Source: Lycorma delicatula | Lineage: Eukaryota > Arthropoda > Insecta > Hemiptera > Fulgoridae | Length of the DNA: 64,000 bases | Reading direction: 5' to 3' | NCBI RefSeq assembly: GCF_047948215.1 | Contig: NC_134465.1 | Location: 50,685,946-50,749,945 of the forward strand | Part shown: positions 47,434 to 59,034 of the stretch, in pieces | Layout of the letters: the number at the start of each line of letters is the position of its first letter | Position numbering within the stretch: position 1 is the first letter of the stretch | Made by a program: the position numbers and the translations under genes | Notes under the pieces: generated by a model | Told to the model about the DNA's origin: nothing | What the model saw: the letters and a program-made list of their open reading frames with translations, nothing else | Database searches by the model: none

Positions 47434-49469
47434 TGTATAAATTTTCATTTACTTAAATGCATGGAGGTTTCTTTTTGTGTTTTTTTTTTTTCAATTACTT
47501 TTATTTTTATAATTATTATTGTGTATGTAGACATGTAATATTTTTTGCATTGCATGAGTATGCTATGACATCATATTTCAATAACTCCATTACTTTTAAC
47601 GACACAAAACATAATAATTTTACTTGTTGTTTTATTGTAAGTACACTTAATGTAATTGTTTAAGTTTTTTCATTCAACTCTTTTCTCACTAATTTTGTAC
47701 TGCAATTATATATGGTACAGAAAACATGCATATTATAAGGTTATATGTATTTTGATGTATCTCTGAGAATTTCAGAAATTATCTGATACAGGTTTAAATT
47801 TTAAAGAATTAAATAAACTCTCTAATGATTAATTAATGAGTAATGAGCGATTAAGTATTAAGTAATGTGATTAGTTCTTTTAGATTTAATTATTAAAATA
47901 TAGGTAAAGTGTTATTAGTAGCTTTGGCTGCGATTGCTTTTTCTCTGGACTTTTCAGACAAATGCATAAAAACATTATGTTTATAGGTTGCAAGTAATCA
48001 TTAAAGGTACCCACCTTGACTGTAGATAAAAAAAATTAATTGCTACTATTCATCAAAATTGATCTTTTTGTTAAACTTACAAATAATAAAGCAAAATACA
48101 ATATTTTTCATAAAAAAAAACAAAAAAAAACAATTTATGAATTATACAATAAATATCTATTATTCAAATATCAGTAACCCACAAGCTTAGAATATTGGAC
48201 TAATGATGACTTGTAATATGTAATTACCAGTTAAAACATTACTGAAATTTGGCTGCAAGAAAAATTATTACTTGTAAAGGAAATAGAATTTTTGCCGTTA
48301 GCAAAATCAGTGATGGTTGACACTTTTGATTTAGATTTCTTTTATTTTTAGATTATTAAACTTTTTCAGATCTTGTAATGTCATTTATCAATAGACTTTC
48401 TATTATTGTAAATATAATCTTTATAATTTTCAGTCGTATATGAGAATGAAAAAAAGAGTAAATATAAAAATAATTGGTATTAATAAATTGGTTCTTTTTT
48501 GTGTACAATACAGTAAAATATATTTTTTTTTAAAAATGGAATGGTGAAGATCGACCATGTAGAATCATTTTTATCGTATTTATATTTTTGTAAATCACCC
48601 ACTGTTCATTAGTCAATTTCATAAAAAATTAGCAATATTAGATATCAATATTATGACTGAAAAAATGTCACATGGTTTTTTTACTTTCTTGTATGAAGTA
48701 AAGGAACTATTGTGATCGTGAAAAATTTTGGTTTTCAGATTTCAATTCAATTTTGATCATCCCTGAATCTATTTTGACTGGTTTCGGTCAGTACATATAT
48801 ATCTCGCATAACTCAAAAAAGATCAACCGTAGAATGTTGAAATTTTGAATTTAGGACTGTTGTAACATCTAGTTGTGCACCACCACTTTTGATTGCAATC
48901 GACTGAACCAAAAGTGTCAAGAAAAGCCCAAAATCCAAAAATATTTGGACTAACTTAACTGCACTAATCAGCCCTCATTGAGACCTTTCAACGATATGTA
49001 ATAAGTGATACGTATTTTCATTGGTTCCAGAGTTATATCCAAATAAAATTTTAATTAATGAAATATTTGGATCTTGCAAGAGAAGGCGTATTGGTTCTAA
49101 TCAGACTTTATCTGCTTTTTTATTTTTTTAATTTTTTTATTAATTTAAATGTATTGATTTATTAATAATTATTAACCTGTGATTGTTAAAAAGTTATTAG
49201 CAAAATAAAATTTTACGTACTTTAAAAATGCGTATATGTAATTTAATAGGCAGTATTACATATTTGTATATATAATAGATTTGGTGAAACATCTGATTAT
49301 TTAATATTAATTAAAAATTATAATTTAGAATCGTATTATTTTTGGATTTTCTACTTTAATTTCTGTCTAATTTATTTAATTATTCTGGAATTTCTGTTTA
49401 ATTTTATCTATATCAAAGTTAACTACAGAGTGACTGAAAAATAGACCCTCACAAGAACAACTGAGGCAT
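47434..49469. other. AT-rich intronic stretch; repeat-like block 48740-49100
   Basis: No gene. 48740-49100 is less AT-biased (TCTCGCATAACTCAAAAAAG, GTTGTAACATCTAGTTGTGC) and resembles a dispersed non-coding element; it has no frame. Confidence 0.4.
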
Positions 49470-49784
49470 TCATGGCCAATCTTTAATAAATTGCAAAAAA
49501 TTCTTATCTTTTAGTTCATTACCCCATCTGATATTGTTGGACAATATTCTTCCTAAGTTGGAGTTAATCATTTCATTTGTTTTTTGTTGCCAATCATCTA
49601 ATTGCTCTTTGGTTTGATATAATTCTTCTGATCTTAATTTGTGCACACATTCTTTAGTTTTCAAATTTTCTCTCCCTTTATATTCATCATCCTCTCTTAA
49701 TCTTTTTATTCTTTCTTTGATCTTCTCTCATCGAGTAAAGTTCTATTGCAGTACTCATTCGATGTACTTCATCGTCCTATTTAA
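49470..49784 (-). pseudogene. Unidentified coiled-coil-like reading frame with one frameshift
   Basis: On the minus strand DDEVHRMSTAIELYSMRED (49784 down) passes, after a one-base shift near 49725, into IKERIKRLREDDEYKGRENL, KTKECVHKLRSEELYQTKEQ, LDDWQQKTNEMINSNLGRIL, SNNIRWGNELKDKNFLQFIK, DWP-stop. It is rich in Glu, Lys, Arg, Asp and Gln with spaced hydrophobics, as in coiled coils, and codon use is unlike the surrounding AT-rich noise. An AATAG|GACGATG boundary upstream could be a splice acceptor, so an antisense exon or a decayed copy of a gene are both possible. Not recognised. Confidence 0.35.
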
Positions 49785-51889
49785 TTAATCATTAACGTAT
49801 ATGCAAAATGACGTTAAAAGTTAATTATTTACAGTTAATGTACATGAATTGTAATAATGTTAATTGTATAAATAAAGTTTATGTTTGATTTATTAATAAT
49901 TATTAAACTCTGATTGTAAAAAAAAAACTTTTATGATAAATTAGAATTCAATAATTTATTAATCAAATAAAATTTTATGTACTTTTCATTTTTTTAAATG
50001 TGTATATGTAATTTAATAGGCATAGAAGGAAGTCTGTGGTGTCCGCATCAGATTTTTAATTATCTATTTTAAAAGAGTTATGAATGTTTAAAAATTTGAT
50101 TGCTTCTGAAGGAAGATTGAATGAAGAATATTTAAAAACAAAGTTTTTTGATCAAAAAAACTTGAACTTTTAGCAAATTTCATTTTTGTAACATAATTGG
50201 CTGTGACATTAACCTAAAGAAAATTTTTCTTACTTAAACAATTTTATCGTTCAATGAGTTGCTGCCATTATAGTTTGGTTTTTCTAAGATGACATTGATT
50301 CTTGTATTATTTCATGTAAAATTTAAATTTTTGTAATCTATATTACAAAAAAAAACTTATAATAAATAATAAAATATTATTAATAATAAAAAATAAAAAT
50401 AATACTAGAAAGATTTTTCACATACTACATTTTGAACGATTTGTGTTTAACTAAATAATTAATTATGCTTAAGTAAATTCATAGTATTACTCATTTCTGT
50501 ATGTTAAATCTAATCCTATATGAGGGATGTATATTGTGGTAGTAAAAGTAGTTTGAAGTGATTTTATTTTTTAAACTTTATACTTTTGATTTGACTTGTC
50601 TAAAACAATTCTTCATAATTTTTAGTCAACATTTGTTTCAATTTTTATTTAATAAACACAAGTAAAAATACCTATTTTTTTTTTCATATTTATTGTTTAT
50701 TTAATTACAAGTTATTATTTTGTTTTGTTATTTTCCATCATTATTTTGTTTCTTTTTATTTTTATTAATCTTTCCTTTAATCTTATATACCATTGGTAAT
50801 CTTTTCATTATATATTAATTTCTTAATGAATGACTCATCCTAGTATAAATACTGTCAATAGAATTTTATACTAAAATAAAAAATTGTAAGAAAAAAAAAG
50901 TTATTTCTTTATCATGAATAGCTGCTCACTTCCTTCATTTTATAACAGTTGTTGATTGTCAATCCTAAAACGGTTGTCCTTTAACAAACTTATTTTCCAG
51001 TATCATCTTCCTATCTTTTCTTTAGGAATAAGGTTGAAAAACTTAGAGAAGATTCGGTAAACATCATTAGAAGCAATGAAAATGTCCTTGATGCATTTAA
51101 AAATTAGTAAACATTTTTATGTTGGTGCTCTTCAAAGAAGATTATTATATCGTAGATAATGTGGGAGATTGGAACTTCAGACAAGGTTGTTTTATTTTTT
51201 AACCCTTCTGTTTAGTTAAGTAGTTTTTCCTTTTGCCTCATTTTCCCTTACTTCTTTGATTTTAATATGGTTTTTACAAAATTATTTGTAGCTGAAAATA
51301 TTTTTTTAAGAATTGAACGATGTTTTTCAATTGATTGTAGTACTGTTTTTCTTGAAATCAGACAGAATTTTCTATCAATCTTTAAATTATACATAATTTC
51401 TATTACACTTACACAATAGATAATTATCTATGGCAGATAAAATTAAGCTTGTTCAAATCAATGAGAAATTCAGATTACTGTGGAATAATAACCCTTCTTA
51501 TTTAAAAAAAAAATCTGTATTGTTTTTTATTAATATAGACATTTTTGAATGATGTTAAATTCAGTTGTATCTTAAATATTTTCCCTAACTGAGTAGAGGC
51601 AGACTTTCGTATGACCATTTTTCCAAGATTTTTTTCCTGGGTGCACAATGACGTATCATTATCAGTGTATGGACACAAAATTACCGTAATAAATGATTAA
51701 CAATTAAAATTTACCTTAAAAATTAAAATTATGTAAAACACCTATGCGTAATGCTAAGTTCAAAATAAAAACAATGTTAAGAAACTAACATAAAACAATA
51801 AAATTGCTGAACATTGAAAGGCAGAAACATGACAGTTTTAATTAAATATTTAAATCCAGATGCATGGCCGTAAGAAATTGTAAAATATT
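49785..51889. other. AT-rich intronic stretch
   Basis: Part of 49840-50040 loosely repeats 49130-49260 (GATTTATTAATAATTATTAA, TGTATATGTAATTTAATAGG), indicating a local duplication. No genes. Confidence 0.45.
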
Positions 51890-52380
51890 AGACTACAGCG
51901 ATACATTATTGCGTGAGATATTTCATTTGTTAGGCCTTGGTTTTTGGCGCAATGTCACATTACAGACACAGTCTACAAGGTTGTGGTGCACCGTTAATTG
52001 GCAGTTGCAACAAATACATATGGGGGCATCAGTCTGAGTCATCACATATCCATGAGTGAGTCTAGCATATCCTATTTGTAAACGGCAAACAATAACCTTC
52101 TGACAACGGTTATTCCTACATGAAGAGCCCTATGGTGACACATTGTTCTTAACTGGACAAAGTTTATTGTTAATGGTAGCATTTTGCCACTCATCATGAT
52201 CCACCCTCTTCAGAAAACAGACAAGATCGTTCGAAACGATACGATTAGTGAAAGGAGGTTGCAAACAGGTCTCTTTTGCCACACGATCAGCGCACTCATT
52301 TCCTGAAATTCCAATATAATTCGGATCCATTAAGCTCATGTTTGTGTTTACCATCTAATTTACAAGAGGCACTAGTCCAA
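51890..52380 (-). pseudogene. I-like LINE fragment: RNase H end and zinc-finger tail
   Basis: The minus strand reads MDPNYIGISGNECADRVAKE, where GISGNECAD..AK is the C-terminal RNase H signature. It continues with LVCFLKRVDHDEWQNA, a stop, then VCRLQIGYARLTHGYVMT and CICCNCQLTVHHNLVDC (zinc-knuckle-like C-x2-C...H...C). This order is typical of I-clade and relatives. No RT is present. Confidence 0.8.
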
Positions 52381-54079
52381 TTTATTTATTTATATTTTTT
52401 GGGAGTAGTGATGTTCACCAATTAGCCAGACCCTGTAGTAAAGTGGAGGCGCTATTGCTGGAGTAAATATCTTCTACAGTTTTAGTGATAAATTTTTTGA
52501 TCAGTGAAAAAAGAGTGTGGGAAACCACTCTACTCCTATTTTTTTTAATGACCTATGCATGGGATGGTTGTTATTCTTGAGAATAATTATCCTTTTTTGG
52601 GAGTGACTAATGACATGTATCTTCAATAATTATGACTTGTTTTTAGGATAATGGACTTAAGTTTAAATCCCAGTTTTATTTATTTCCTTAATATCTTCTA
52701 TTTATTATGTAAAATCTACTTTCTATCTTCTTCATCTTTTAAATTCTGTTTTAAACAGTACATACGAATCATAATATTAATTAACAATTAATTCTTTCTA
52801 ATTTATCTTAAAAATATTTTAAGTGAAGTAACTAAAAGTTACCTTATGCTTCATTTTAATCGATAATTAAAAATATATAAAAGTTAAAAGTGAAGATTGT
52901 GGAATTTTCAGCCAGAATCAGCCGAAAGCTGTAGAGGAAAGGATAATTTAATCAAATTATCGCAAATAATGAAATTGATAATATTTTTTTTAATCTGAAA
53001 TCTGCTATTACAAAAAGATTGTTGACTTTTGTGGGTGAGTGGTAGCATCTTTCACACATTACAAATGCCAAGTATCATACTTCCTTAATACAAGCCTTTT
53101 ATTTTAGACTTATCTTGTTGAAATCTATCTATTGATCTAAACAAATTCTATTTCAGTTACCACAATAAATTTATAAAACATGTATTTATTCCGTTCTTAT
53201 TTATAAGGTCCCCTTACTAATAAGAATGAAGTTAAAATTTTTTTTTTTAATTCTTAAAAATCTAATAATAATAAACAGCTTAAAATGGCACATATTGGCT
53301 TCAAATGAAGTCCATGTGAAATTTATTTATTTATTTACACCATTAAATCTATTTCTTTAATATGGATCATATTTAATTTAACTTTTATTTTTAAATTTGG
53401 TTTTATATATCTTTTAAGTTTATTTTATCATATATTTTTTTAGTTTTATTTTTGTTTAAAATGTGATAAGCCTATAAAAATACCTATACATATGAAAAAG
53501 TCATTCATGATAAATACAATAGCGAGAACATTTATCTTTAAAAAAAAAGGAATACAGTAAAACGATAATAAGGAAATTACTACAGAGTGTGGACAAATTT
53601 TTTCTAGACTGTAGAATTAAATAATTCTTTAACTTGTAAGTTTTACAATTAATTTTCTAAAGAAAATTATATTTTCAGTATAGTATTGACATCTACCATT
53701 TTAATGATATAAATATCCCAGCATTAAACTGTAATAATGACAAAAAAGGAAAACATATGAACATTTTTTATGTATAATGTAATTTTTTGTTTATAACATT
53801 TTTTACTTGATTTATCTGGAAATTACATCTATGGGACCCCAATAATTCTTGCACCTTATTCAAAATAAAGAATAATCATCACAATTTGTGAATAAGGCTT
53901 GGAAATAGACACAGAATATTATTAAAGTATAAAAAGGCTTCATATTTCAAAACTGAGTTATACTAGGAGGTAGAAAAACGAGTATCGATTTACATAATTA
54001 CAAAACTACTACTTCACGATAGATTTGAAACTTTTGTCCAACAACTTGAATCCATTACAATGAATTAAACTTTTTTTTA
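52381..54079. other. AT-rich intronic stretch
   Basis: No supported gene, RNA or element. Confidence 0.5.
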
Positions 54080-54485
54080 TATTTTTTTTTTTTGTCTTCA
54101 GTCATTTGACTGGTTTGATGCAGCTCTCCAAGATTCCCTATCTAGTGCTAGTCGTTTCATTTCAGTATACCCTCTACATCCTACATCCCTAACAACTTGT
54201 TTTAATATTCCAAACGTGGCCTGCCTACACAATTTTTTCCTTCTACCTGTCCTTCCAATATTAAAGCGACTATTCCAGGATGCCTTAGTATGTGGCCTAT
54301 AAGTCTGTCTCTTCTTTTAACTATATTTTTCCAAATGCTTCTTTCTTCATCTATTTGCCGCAATACCTCTTCATTTGTCACTTCATCCATCTGATTTTTA
54401 ATATTCTCCTATAGCACCACATTTCAAAAGCTTCTAATCTTTTTTTCTCAGATACTCCGATTGTCCAAGTTTCACTTCCATATAA
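54080..54485 (-). pseudogene. LINE-R 3' fragment
   Basis: The minus strand has EVTNEEVLRQIDEERSIWKN, RDRLIGHILRHPGIVALILE, NCVGRPRLEY and the family 3' terminus with its A-tract. One-base losses near 54203 and 54390 shift the frame. A run TTTTTTTATAT flanks both sides and may be the target duplication, but it is low complexity. Confidence 0.82.
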
Positions 54486-55035
54486 GAAGTTTTTTTATAT
54501 AAGAAGATTATATGTGATAGGTGGTAATAATGTAAACATTAGTGAGAAAATACAGTGAAAAAACAATTTCTCGATAAATGGCTTCGTTTTTGATTTATAA
54601 GAAAACCTACAAACACAGAAATGTCATGGTAGTAATGAAACAAAGTAGAATGACCTGTATTAACTCTTTTATTTTGTATTACCTTCAGAATTACATCCAA
54701 TAATAAACCTTAAACAACAGTTAAATGTTGGAATTAACGACCCAAACACTAATAATAACAGCCTTTACAATAATTAATAATAATAATAATGCACAGTAAC
54801 TAATAATTTTCAACAATACTTCAAATTAAATGACTAAGTCAAATGATATTTGACAACATTTAATTCTGAAATTTAGTTAAATGTTTTCTGTCCTAAATTA
54901 TTTAATACCATAAATCTTGAAAAAATTAAACAGTTTAAAACATTTGAAATGTAAAAATGTATTATAAATTTACAGCTTTTAAATGTATTTAAATGTATCA
55001 GTTTTTACTTTACAATAATATAATTTGTATTCTAT
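54486..55035. other. AT-rich stretch with (AAT)n
   Basis: A short (AAT)n run at about 54776-54790; otherwise nothing recognised. Confidence 0.5.
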
Positions 55036-55148
55036 TAACCCACCGGGTTGGTCTAGAGGTGAACTCATCATTGCAAATCAGCCGATCTTAAAGTCAAGTG
55101 TTATAAGATTCAAATCCTAATAAAGGCAGTTACTTTTATCCAGTTTTT
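55036..55148 (+). mobile_element. SINE-1 5' half, interrupted
   Basis: Head CACCGGGTTGGTCTAGAGGT, diverged middle, and GATTCAAATCCTAATAAAGG (B box). It breaks off at TTTTATCCAG and appears to resume at about 55986. Confidence 0.78.
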
Positions 55149-55169
55149 TTTTAAGAGGTGGAGGAACCC

Positions 55170-55184
55170 CATTTATGGGCGCCT
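55170..55184. repeat. Target-site duplication, left copy
   Basis: CATTTATGGGCGCCT, exactly repeated at 55478-55492. Confidence 0.92.
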
Positions 55185-55477
55185 CTCTCTTTTTTCCTGT
55201 TTAGCCTCCGGTAACTACCGTTAAGATAATTCTTCAGAGGATGAATGAGGATGATATGTATGAGTGTAAATGAAGTGTAGTCTTGTACATTCTCAGTTCG
55301 ACCATTCCTGAGATGTGTGGTTAATTGGGGAAAGTGAGGAAACTCAACCACCAAAGAACACTGGTACCCACGATCTAGTATTCAAATCCGTGTAAAAATA
55401 ACTGGCTTTACTAGGACTTGAATGCTGGAACTCTTGACTTCCAAATCAGCTGATTTGGGAATACGCGTTCACGGTTT
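55185..55477 (-). mobile_element. SINE-1 copy, minus strand
   Basis: Complete SINE-1 in reverse with tail complement CCTGTTTAGCCTCCGG and head complement containing CCAAATCAGCTGATTTGGG, bracketed by a perfect 15-bp duplication. Confidence 0.92.
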
Positions 55478-55492
55478 CATTTATGGGCGCCT
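55478..55492. repeat. Target-site duplication, right copy
   Basis: Exact repeat of 55170-55184. Confidence 0.92.
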
Positions 55493-55985
55493 AGGCAGTG
55501 TCAGGTTCACTAACAGATTCTGCAAGATGTTATTAAATGCGTATGTGTTCCTGCGCACTACCGACTAAACTTCCATCCCTGGCTACCCATCTTTCCTGGT
55601 AAGGCTGGTGTACATTACCTCAGGAAGGGGGAAATATGCCCTCACACACATTCAGACACCATAGTCAACAGACACCAACCTCACACCCCCACAAGGTACC
55701 TCACATCAGACTAAAATCACATCACACACTCCACGACATCCAGTCATCACCCCAGAATACATACCTCACGCTACATACTCCACACATCACATCAATCAGT
55801 CACATCCAATCACATAAACAAACACCTCACAGGCAATTGAACACTACAGTATACTTACCTCACGGGGGTCACTATCAAATGTGGGAGCGAAGTGCTCAAG
55901 GCCTCATTGTACCCAGGTGACCTCCGCGTATGAGGAACCCCCTAGGCTATCAGTCATGTGCCTGTCCGCCTCTGCATCCTCCAAA

Positions 55986-56290
55986 GGTCAAGGATACTGG
56001 TGCTTTTTGGTAGTTGGGTTTCAATTAACTACACATCTCAGTGAATAGTTGACCTTGAGATTGTACAAGACTACACATCATTCTGAAGGTAATAAGAGAT
56101 AAAAAATCTATTACAGAGATTTTACCTCATTTTATTACTACTGAAATTTTTCTGTCTTTGCAACTTTGATTACTTATAACTTGAAAACAAAGGCATTTTT
56201 ATTAAGAAATGGCATTAAGAAATGGCATACTCATTCATCCTCTGAAGTAATATCTTACAGCCATTCCAGAGAATAAACAGTAAAAGAACG
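55986..56290 (+). mobile_element. SINE-1 3' half with a 137-bp insert
   Basis: GGTAGTTGGGTTTCAATTAA and TGTACAAGACTACACATC (to 56079), then the 137-bp duplicated segment, then TCATTCATCCTCTGAAGTAA to about 56285. It likely completes the SINE begun at 55036. Confidence 0.75.
56080..56216 (+). repeat. 137-bp perfect direct repeat, inserted copy
   Basis: Identical over 137 bp to 56618-56754 (starts ATTCTGAAGGTAATAAGAGA, ends AAGAAATGGCATT). Lies within SINE-1 sequence. Confidence 0.95.
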
Positions 56291-56441
56291 AATTTGTATT
56301 ATATTACGATAATGTAAATTATTCATTTTTCATTTTGGCTTCTTCCTTCAGTGTACAATTATGGTGTTTGATGGTCAATAAATTACTTATATGTTGGAGA
56401 ATTAAGTTGTAGTTCAAATTTTTGTTCTCTCCTGCAAATTT

Positions 56442-56443
<2 letters not shown>

Positions 56444-56473
<30 letters not shown>

Positions 56474-56474
56474 T
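56444..56474. repeat. (ATT)n microsatellite
   Basis: About ten ATT units. Confidence 0.9.
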
Positions 56475-56617
56475 CTTTCTTAATTCATTTAGTTTTATCA
56501 AACTTCCTCTGAAACTGAATTTATTGTTATTATCATTGTTAATTGTTAATGCAGTTATTATTAATGAGTGTTCCATTAATTCTGACATTTATTATTCAAA
56601 GTTTGTTATTCGATATA

Positions 56618-56754
56618 ATTCTGAAGGTAATAAGAGATAAAAAATCTATTACAGAGATTTTACCTCATTTTATTACTACTGAAATTTTTCTGTCTTTGCA
56701 ACTTTGATTACTTATAACTTGAAAACAAAGGCATTTTTATTAAGAAATGGCATT
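56618..56754 (+). repeat. 137-bp perfect direct repeat, probable source copy
   Basis: Identical to 56080-56216. Flanking sequence here is ordinary intron, so this is the likelier source. Confidence 0.95.
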
Positions 56755-57598
56755 TTTATCGAGAAATGGTTTTCATGTCAAATTTTACATTAAAATCATA
56801 TGATATGTTACATATTCACCTTACTATTTAAAAAAATAAATTTGATTCAATGTGGTAGATACAAGTTGTTGGGGAAAAATTTCAAACTTATCATACAGTA
56901 ATATTTTTATAACTATGTAGATCCACATTTGTTTCTGTCCTCTAGTATACCTCAGTTTTTAAATATGAAGACGGTACCTTACTTAAATACGTATTTGTAG
57001 TTAATATTTATGTAGTTTAATATATGAATATGTAGTTAAAAAGTAATAATATTTGAGTTGAAAACTTTCCTGTATTTAAATCTATTAGAAATAGATTTGC
57101 TTTATCCTTAAATATGAGTAGGTTCTATTTGAATCATTTTTTTTTATTTATGTAAATCTGTAGCGTAAACAAATTTACTCACAGATAACTGAAAGAACAA
57201 AAAATTTCACATAATTATTACATGAGCTTTTCTTTCCTAACATCAGATATTATACATTAAATCTGGTGTGGCCTTTTAAATAAAAGATATTTTATTTCTA
57301 CTCTTTTTTATGCTATATTAATTTTTCACTATATCAGTAGAGGTCTCTTATTTTCTTTGTTTTATCTTATATTATCTTCGCACTTATAGGACAATACTTA
57401 GTTTTCAACTTACATATTTTGGCAAGTTCAAAATTTTTAAAATTATTTTCATCCTTTATGGCATTTAAATGAATATTAGTACTTATATGGAGGTGAGAAT
57501 ATTACTCTAGATTTCTTTATACTTCCATACATATATAATATTCCATTATCTTTTAGGTATTCTTAAATTAAATATTAGATCGCGTTTGTTTTTTTCAG
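56755..57598. other. AT-rich intronic stretch before the last exon
   Basis: No element recognised. Ends in a good polypyrimidine tract at 57586-57598. Confidence 0.55.
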
Positions 57599-57757
57599 TT
57601 CAATCGTCCAGCTCTGAGATTGGTTTCGATGGTATCAGATTCTTTAAGACAAGTGGTTGTGGAACAATCACCAAGATTACAACCTACTGCTTATCTGTCA
57701 TTGGCTGAAAACTATAATAACCATCTTCTTTCAATTGTGACCCACACTGAGGTATAG
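57599..57757 (+). CDS. gol: Probable last (or alternative) coding exon of the goliath-type ligase
   Basis: After acceptor GTTTTTTTCAG (57598), the frame continuous with the previous exon (phase 0) stays open for 52 codons: FNRPALRLVSMVSDSLRQVV, VEQSPRLQPTAYLSLAENYN, NHLLSIVTHTEV, stop TAG at 57755-57757. Composition is clearly richer in G+C than its surroundings, as in the other exons. This would be the cytoplasmic tail after the RING. An alternative is that GAG|GTATAG at 57752 is a splice donor and coding continues beyond; no downstream exon was recognised. I do not recognise this tail from family members, so it may be a lineage-specific or alternative C-terminus. Confidence 0.6.
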   Translation, partial: FNRPALRLVSMVSDSLRQVVVEQSPRLQPTAYLSLAENYNNHLLSIVTHTEV

Positions 57758-58479
57758 GTGACGGCCACATCAGATTTTATTAACATTTCTCATAATCTCA
57801 GATTAAAATAACATTAATTTTAGTTCTGTTGATTTATAATTTTTAATTTAAATACTAATATTTCTTCTTTTACATGTTGTATGTAAAAAAATTGTTTTTC
57901 TGTATATAGAACGTATGAATGTTGTTGAAAGTGTGTGAAAATGATCAACTTTTTCCTGTCTATTATAATTAACACATTGATGGTTCTTTCAAAAATTTGA
58001 AATATCTATTAGCTATGTATATTTTTATTTGTGTTGTAAATTATTTGTTTTTTTTTCATATTAATTTCGTGCGTAATAAAACCTCTCAGTCATAGAATCT
58101 TTGGCATTAATTTAAATGTCTATTAATGAAAACTAGTTACCAACAAAAGATAAAATATAAATTGTTTATTTTTTGTTTCACTAAATTATTATTTTTTTAA
58201 TTCAAAGATTGATTAGGATCTTCCAGTCAGTGACTGGAAAAAGAGAGAGATGAGAGAGAAAGACCTCTTTATTTCTTCATATGTGCTTATATATTCTCCT
58301 TGATTTATATCAAGTATTTATTGTTTACCCTGTGTTTCTTTCTGTCTTATCTTCTACCATTTTTTTTAATATGTTTAAATAATTGTTACTAATATTGATC
58401 AATAATATTTTTCATTTCTTTTGATCTGATCTTTAAGGGTCACATTTACATAGCTCAGACTTTTCTTTCTTTTCCAAAA
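57758..58479 (+). other. Candidate 3' UTR and downstream sequence
   Basis: If the TAG at 57755 is the true stop, this begins the 3' UTR. AATAAA at 58075-58080 is a possible polyadenylation signal. Such hexamers are common in AT-rich DNA, so the assignment is weak. Confidence 0.3.
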
Positions 58480-58990
58480 AATTTTTCATCCTTTCACTCA
58501 TCTTTCTTTTCATCTCATCATTCCATTTACAATTTTATTTTTTCTTCTGTTATTTTGAAAAATAAATTCAGATTCATTTATCCCTTTTCTAAAAGTTTGT
58601 TTATTCAGAATTCTGCTTTTTCAAATTGAGTTTTTCAAATTGAATTGAGTATTTTCAAATTTTTTTCTGCTTCTCTAAATCAGTTTATTTTGTTTAACTT
58701 TAAAAAAATAAAATAAAAACCTCTTTAGTTAATCTGCACTCATTCCTTCTATATAGGTATTTGTAAAATTATAATCTTCTTTTCCTTATTGTATGTTGTT
58801 CTATTTTTCCAAAATCTTTATAAATTTCTTTGTTTTTTTTTTAACTTATAAGTAATATTTCCACATCTTTTACAACTGTTTTTCTTAAAATTCTTTTTTC
58901 TATTTTACCGATTTCTTTTACTGAAATTGTTCATAAATTACTGTTCCATATAGAAGTTATGTAAGTATTACTGTCTTTTAATGTCTCATT
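58480..58990 (-). pseudogene. LINE-A fossil
   Basis: The minus strand near 58930-58860 reads VKEIGKIEKRILRKTVVKDV, paralleling the ILKIERRIVRTC block of LINE-A. The rest is heavily decayed. Confidence 0.5.
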
Positions 58991-59034
58991 TTTGTTTTGT
59001 AAAGGGATTTCTTTTTGTGATATGTTCATTTATA

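Larger units (their letters stand above)
55149..55985 (-). mobile_element. GC-richer LINE-like 3' tail inside SINE-1 (itself interrupted)
   Basis: The left end is a T-tract followed by AAGAGGTGGAGGAACCCC. On the minus strand this is an A-tailed 3' end. Minus-strand start near 55980 reads EDAEADRHMTDSLGGSSYAE, VTWVQ-stop, as for a LINE C-terminus, followed by a TG-rich 3' region (CA-rich on the plus strand, 55640-55860). Interrupted by SINE-1 at 55185-55477. Clade not identified. Confidence 0.5.

Noticed and set aside
47457..47663. 68-codon frame rich in Phe and Tyr right after M9
   Set aside because: Poly-T driven translation without any domain or signal.
55636..55920. 94-codon His/Thr/Pro-rich reading frame
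   Set aside because: Low-complexity CA-rich sequence; better explained as the reverse of a TG-rich 3' region of a LINE-like element.
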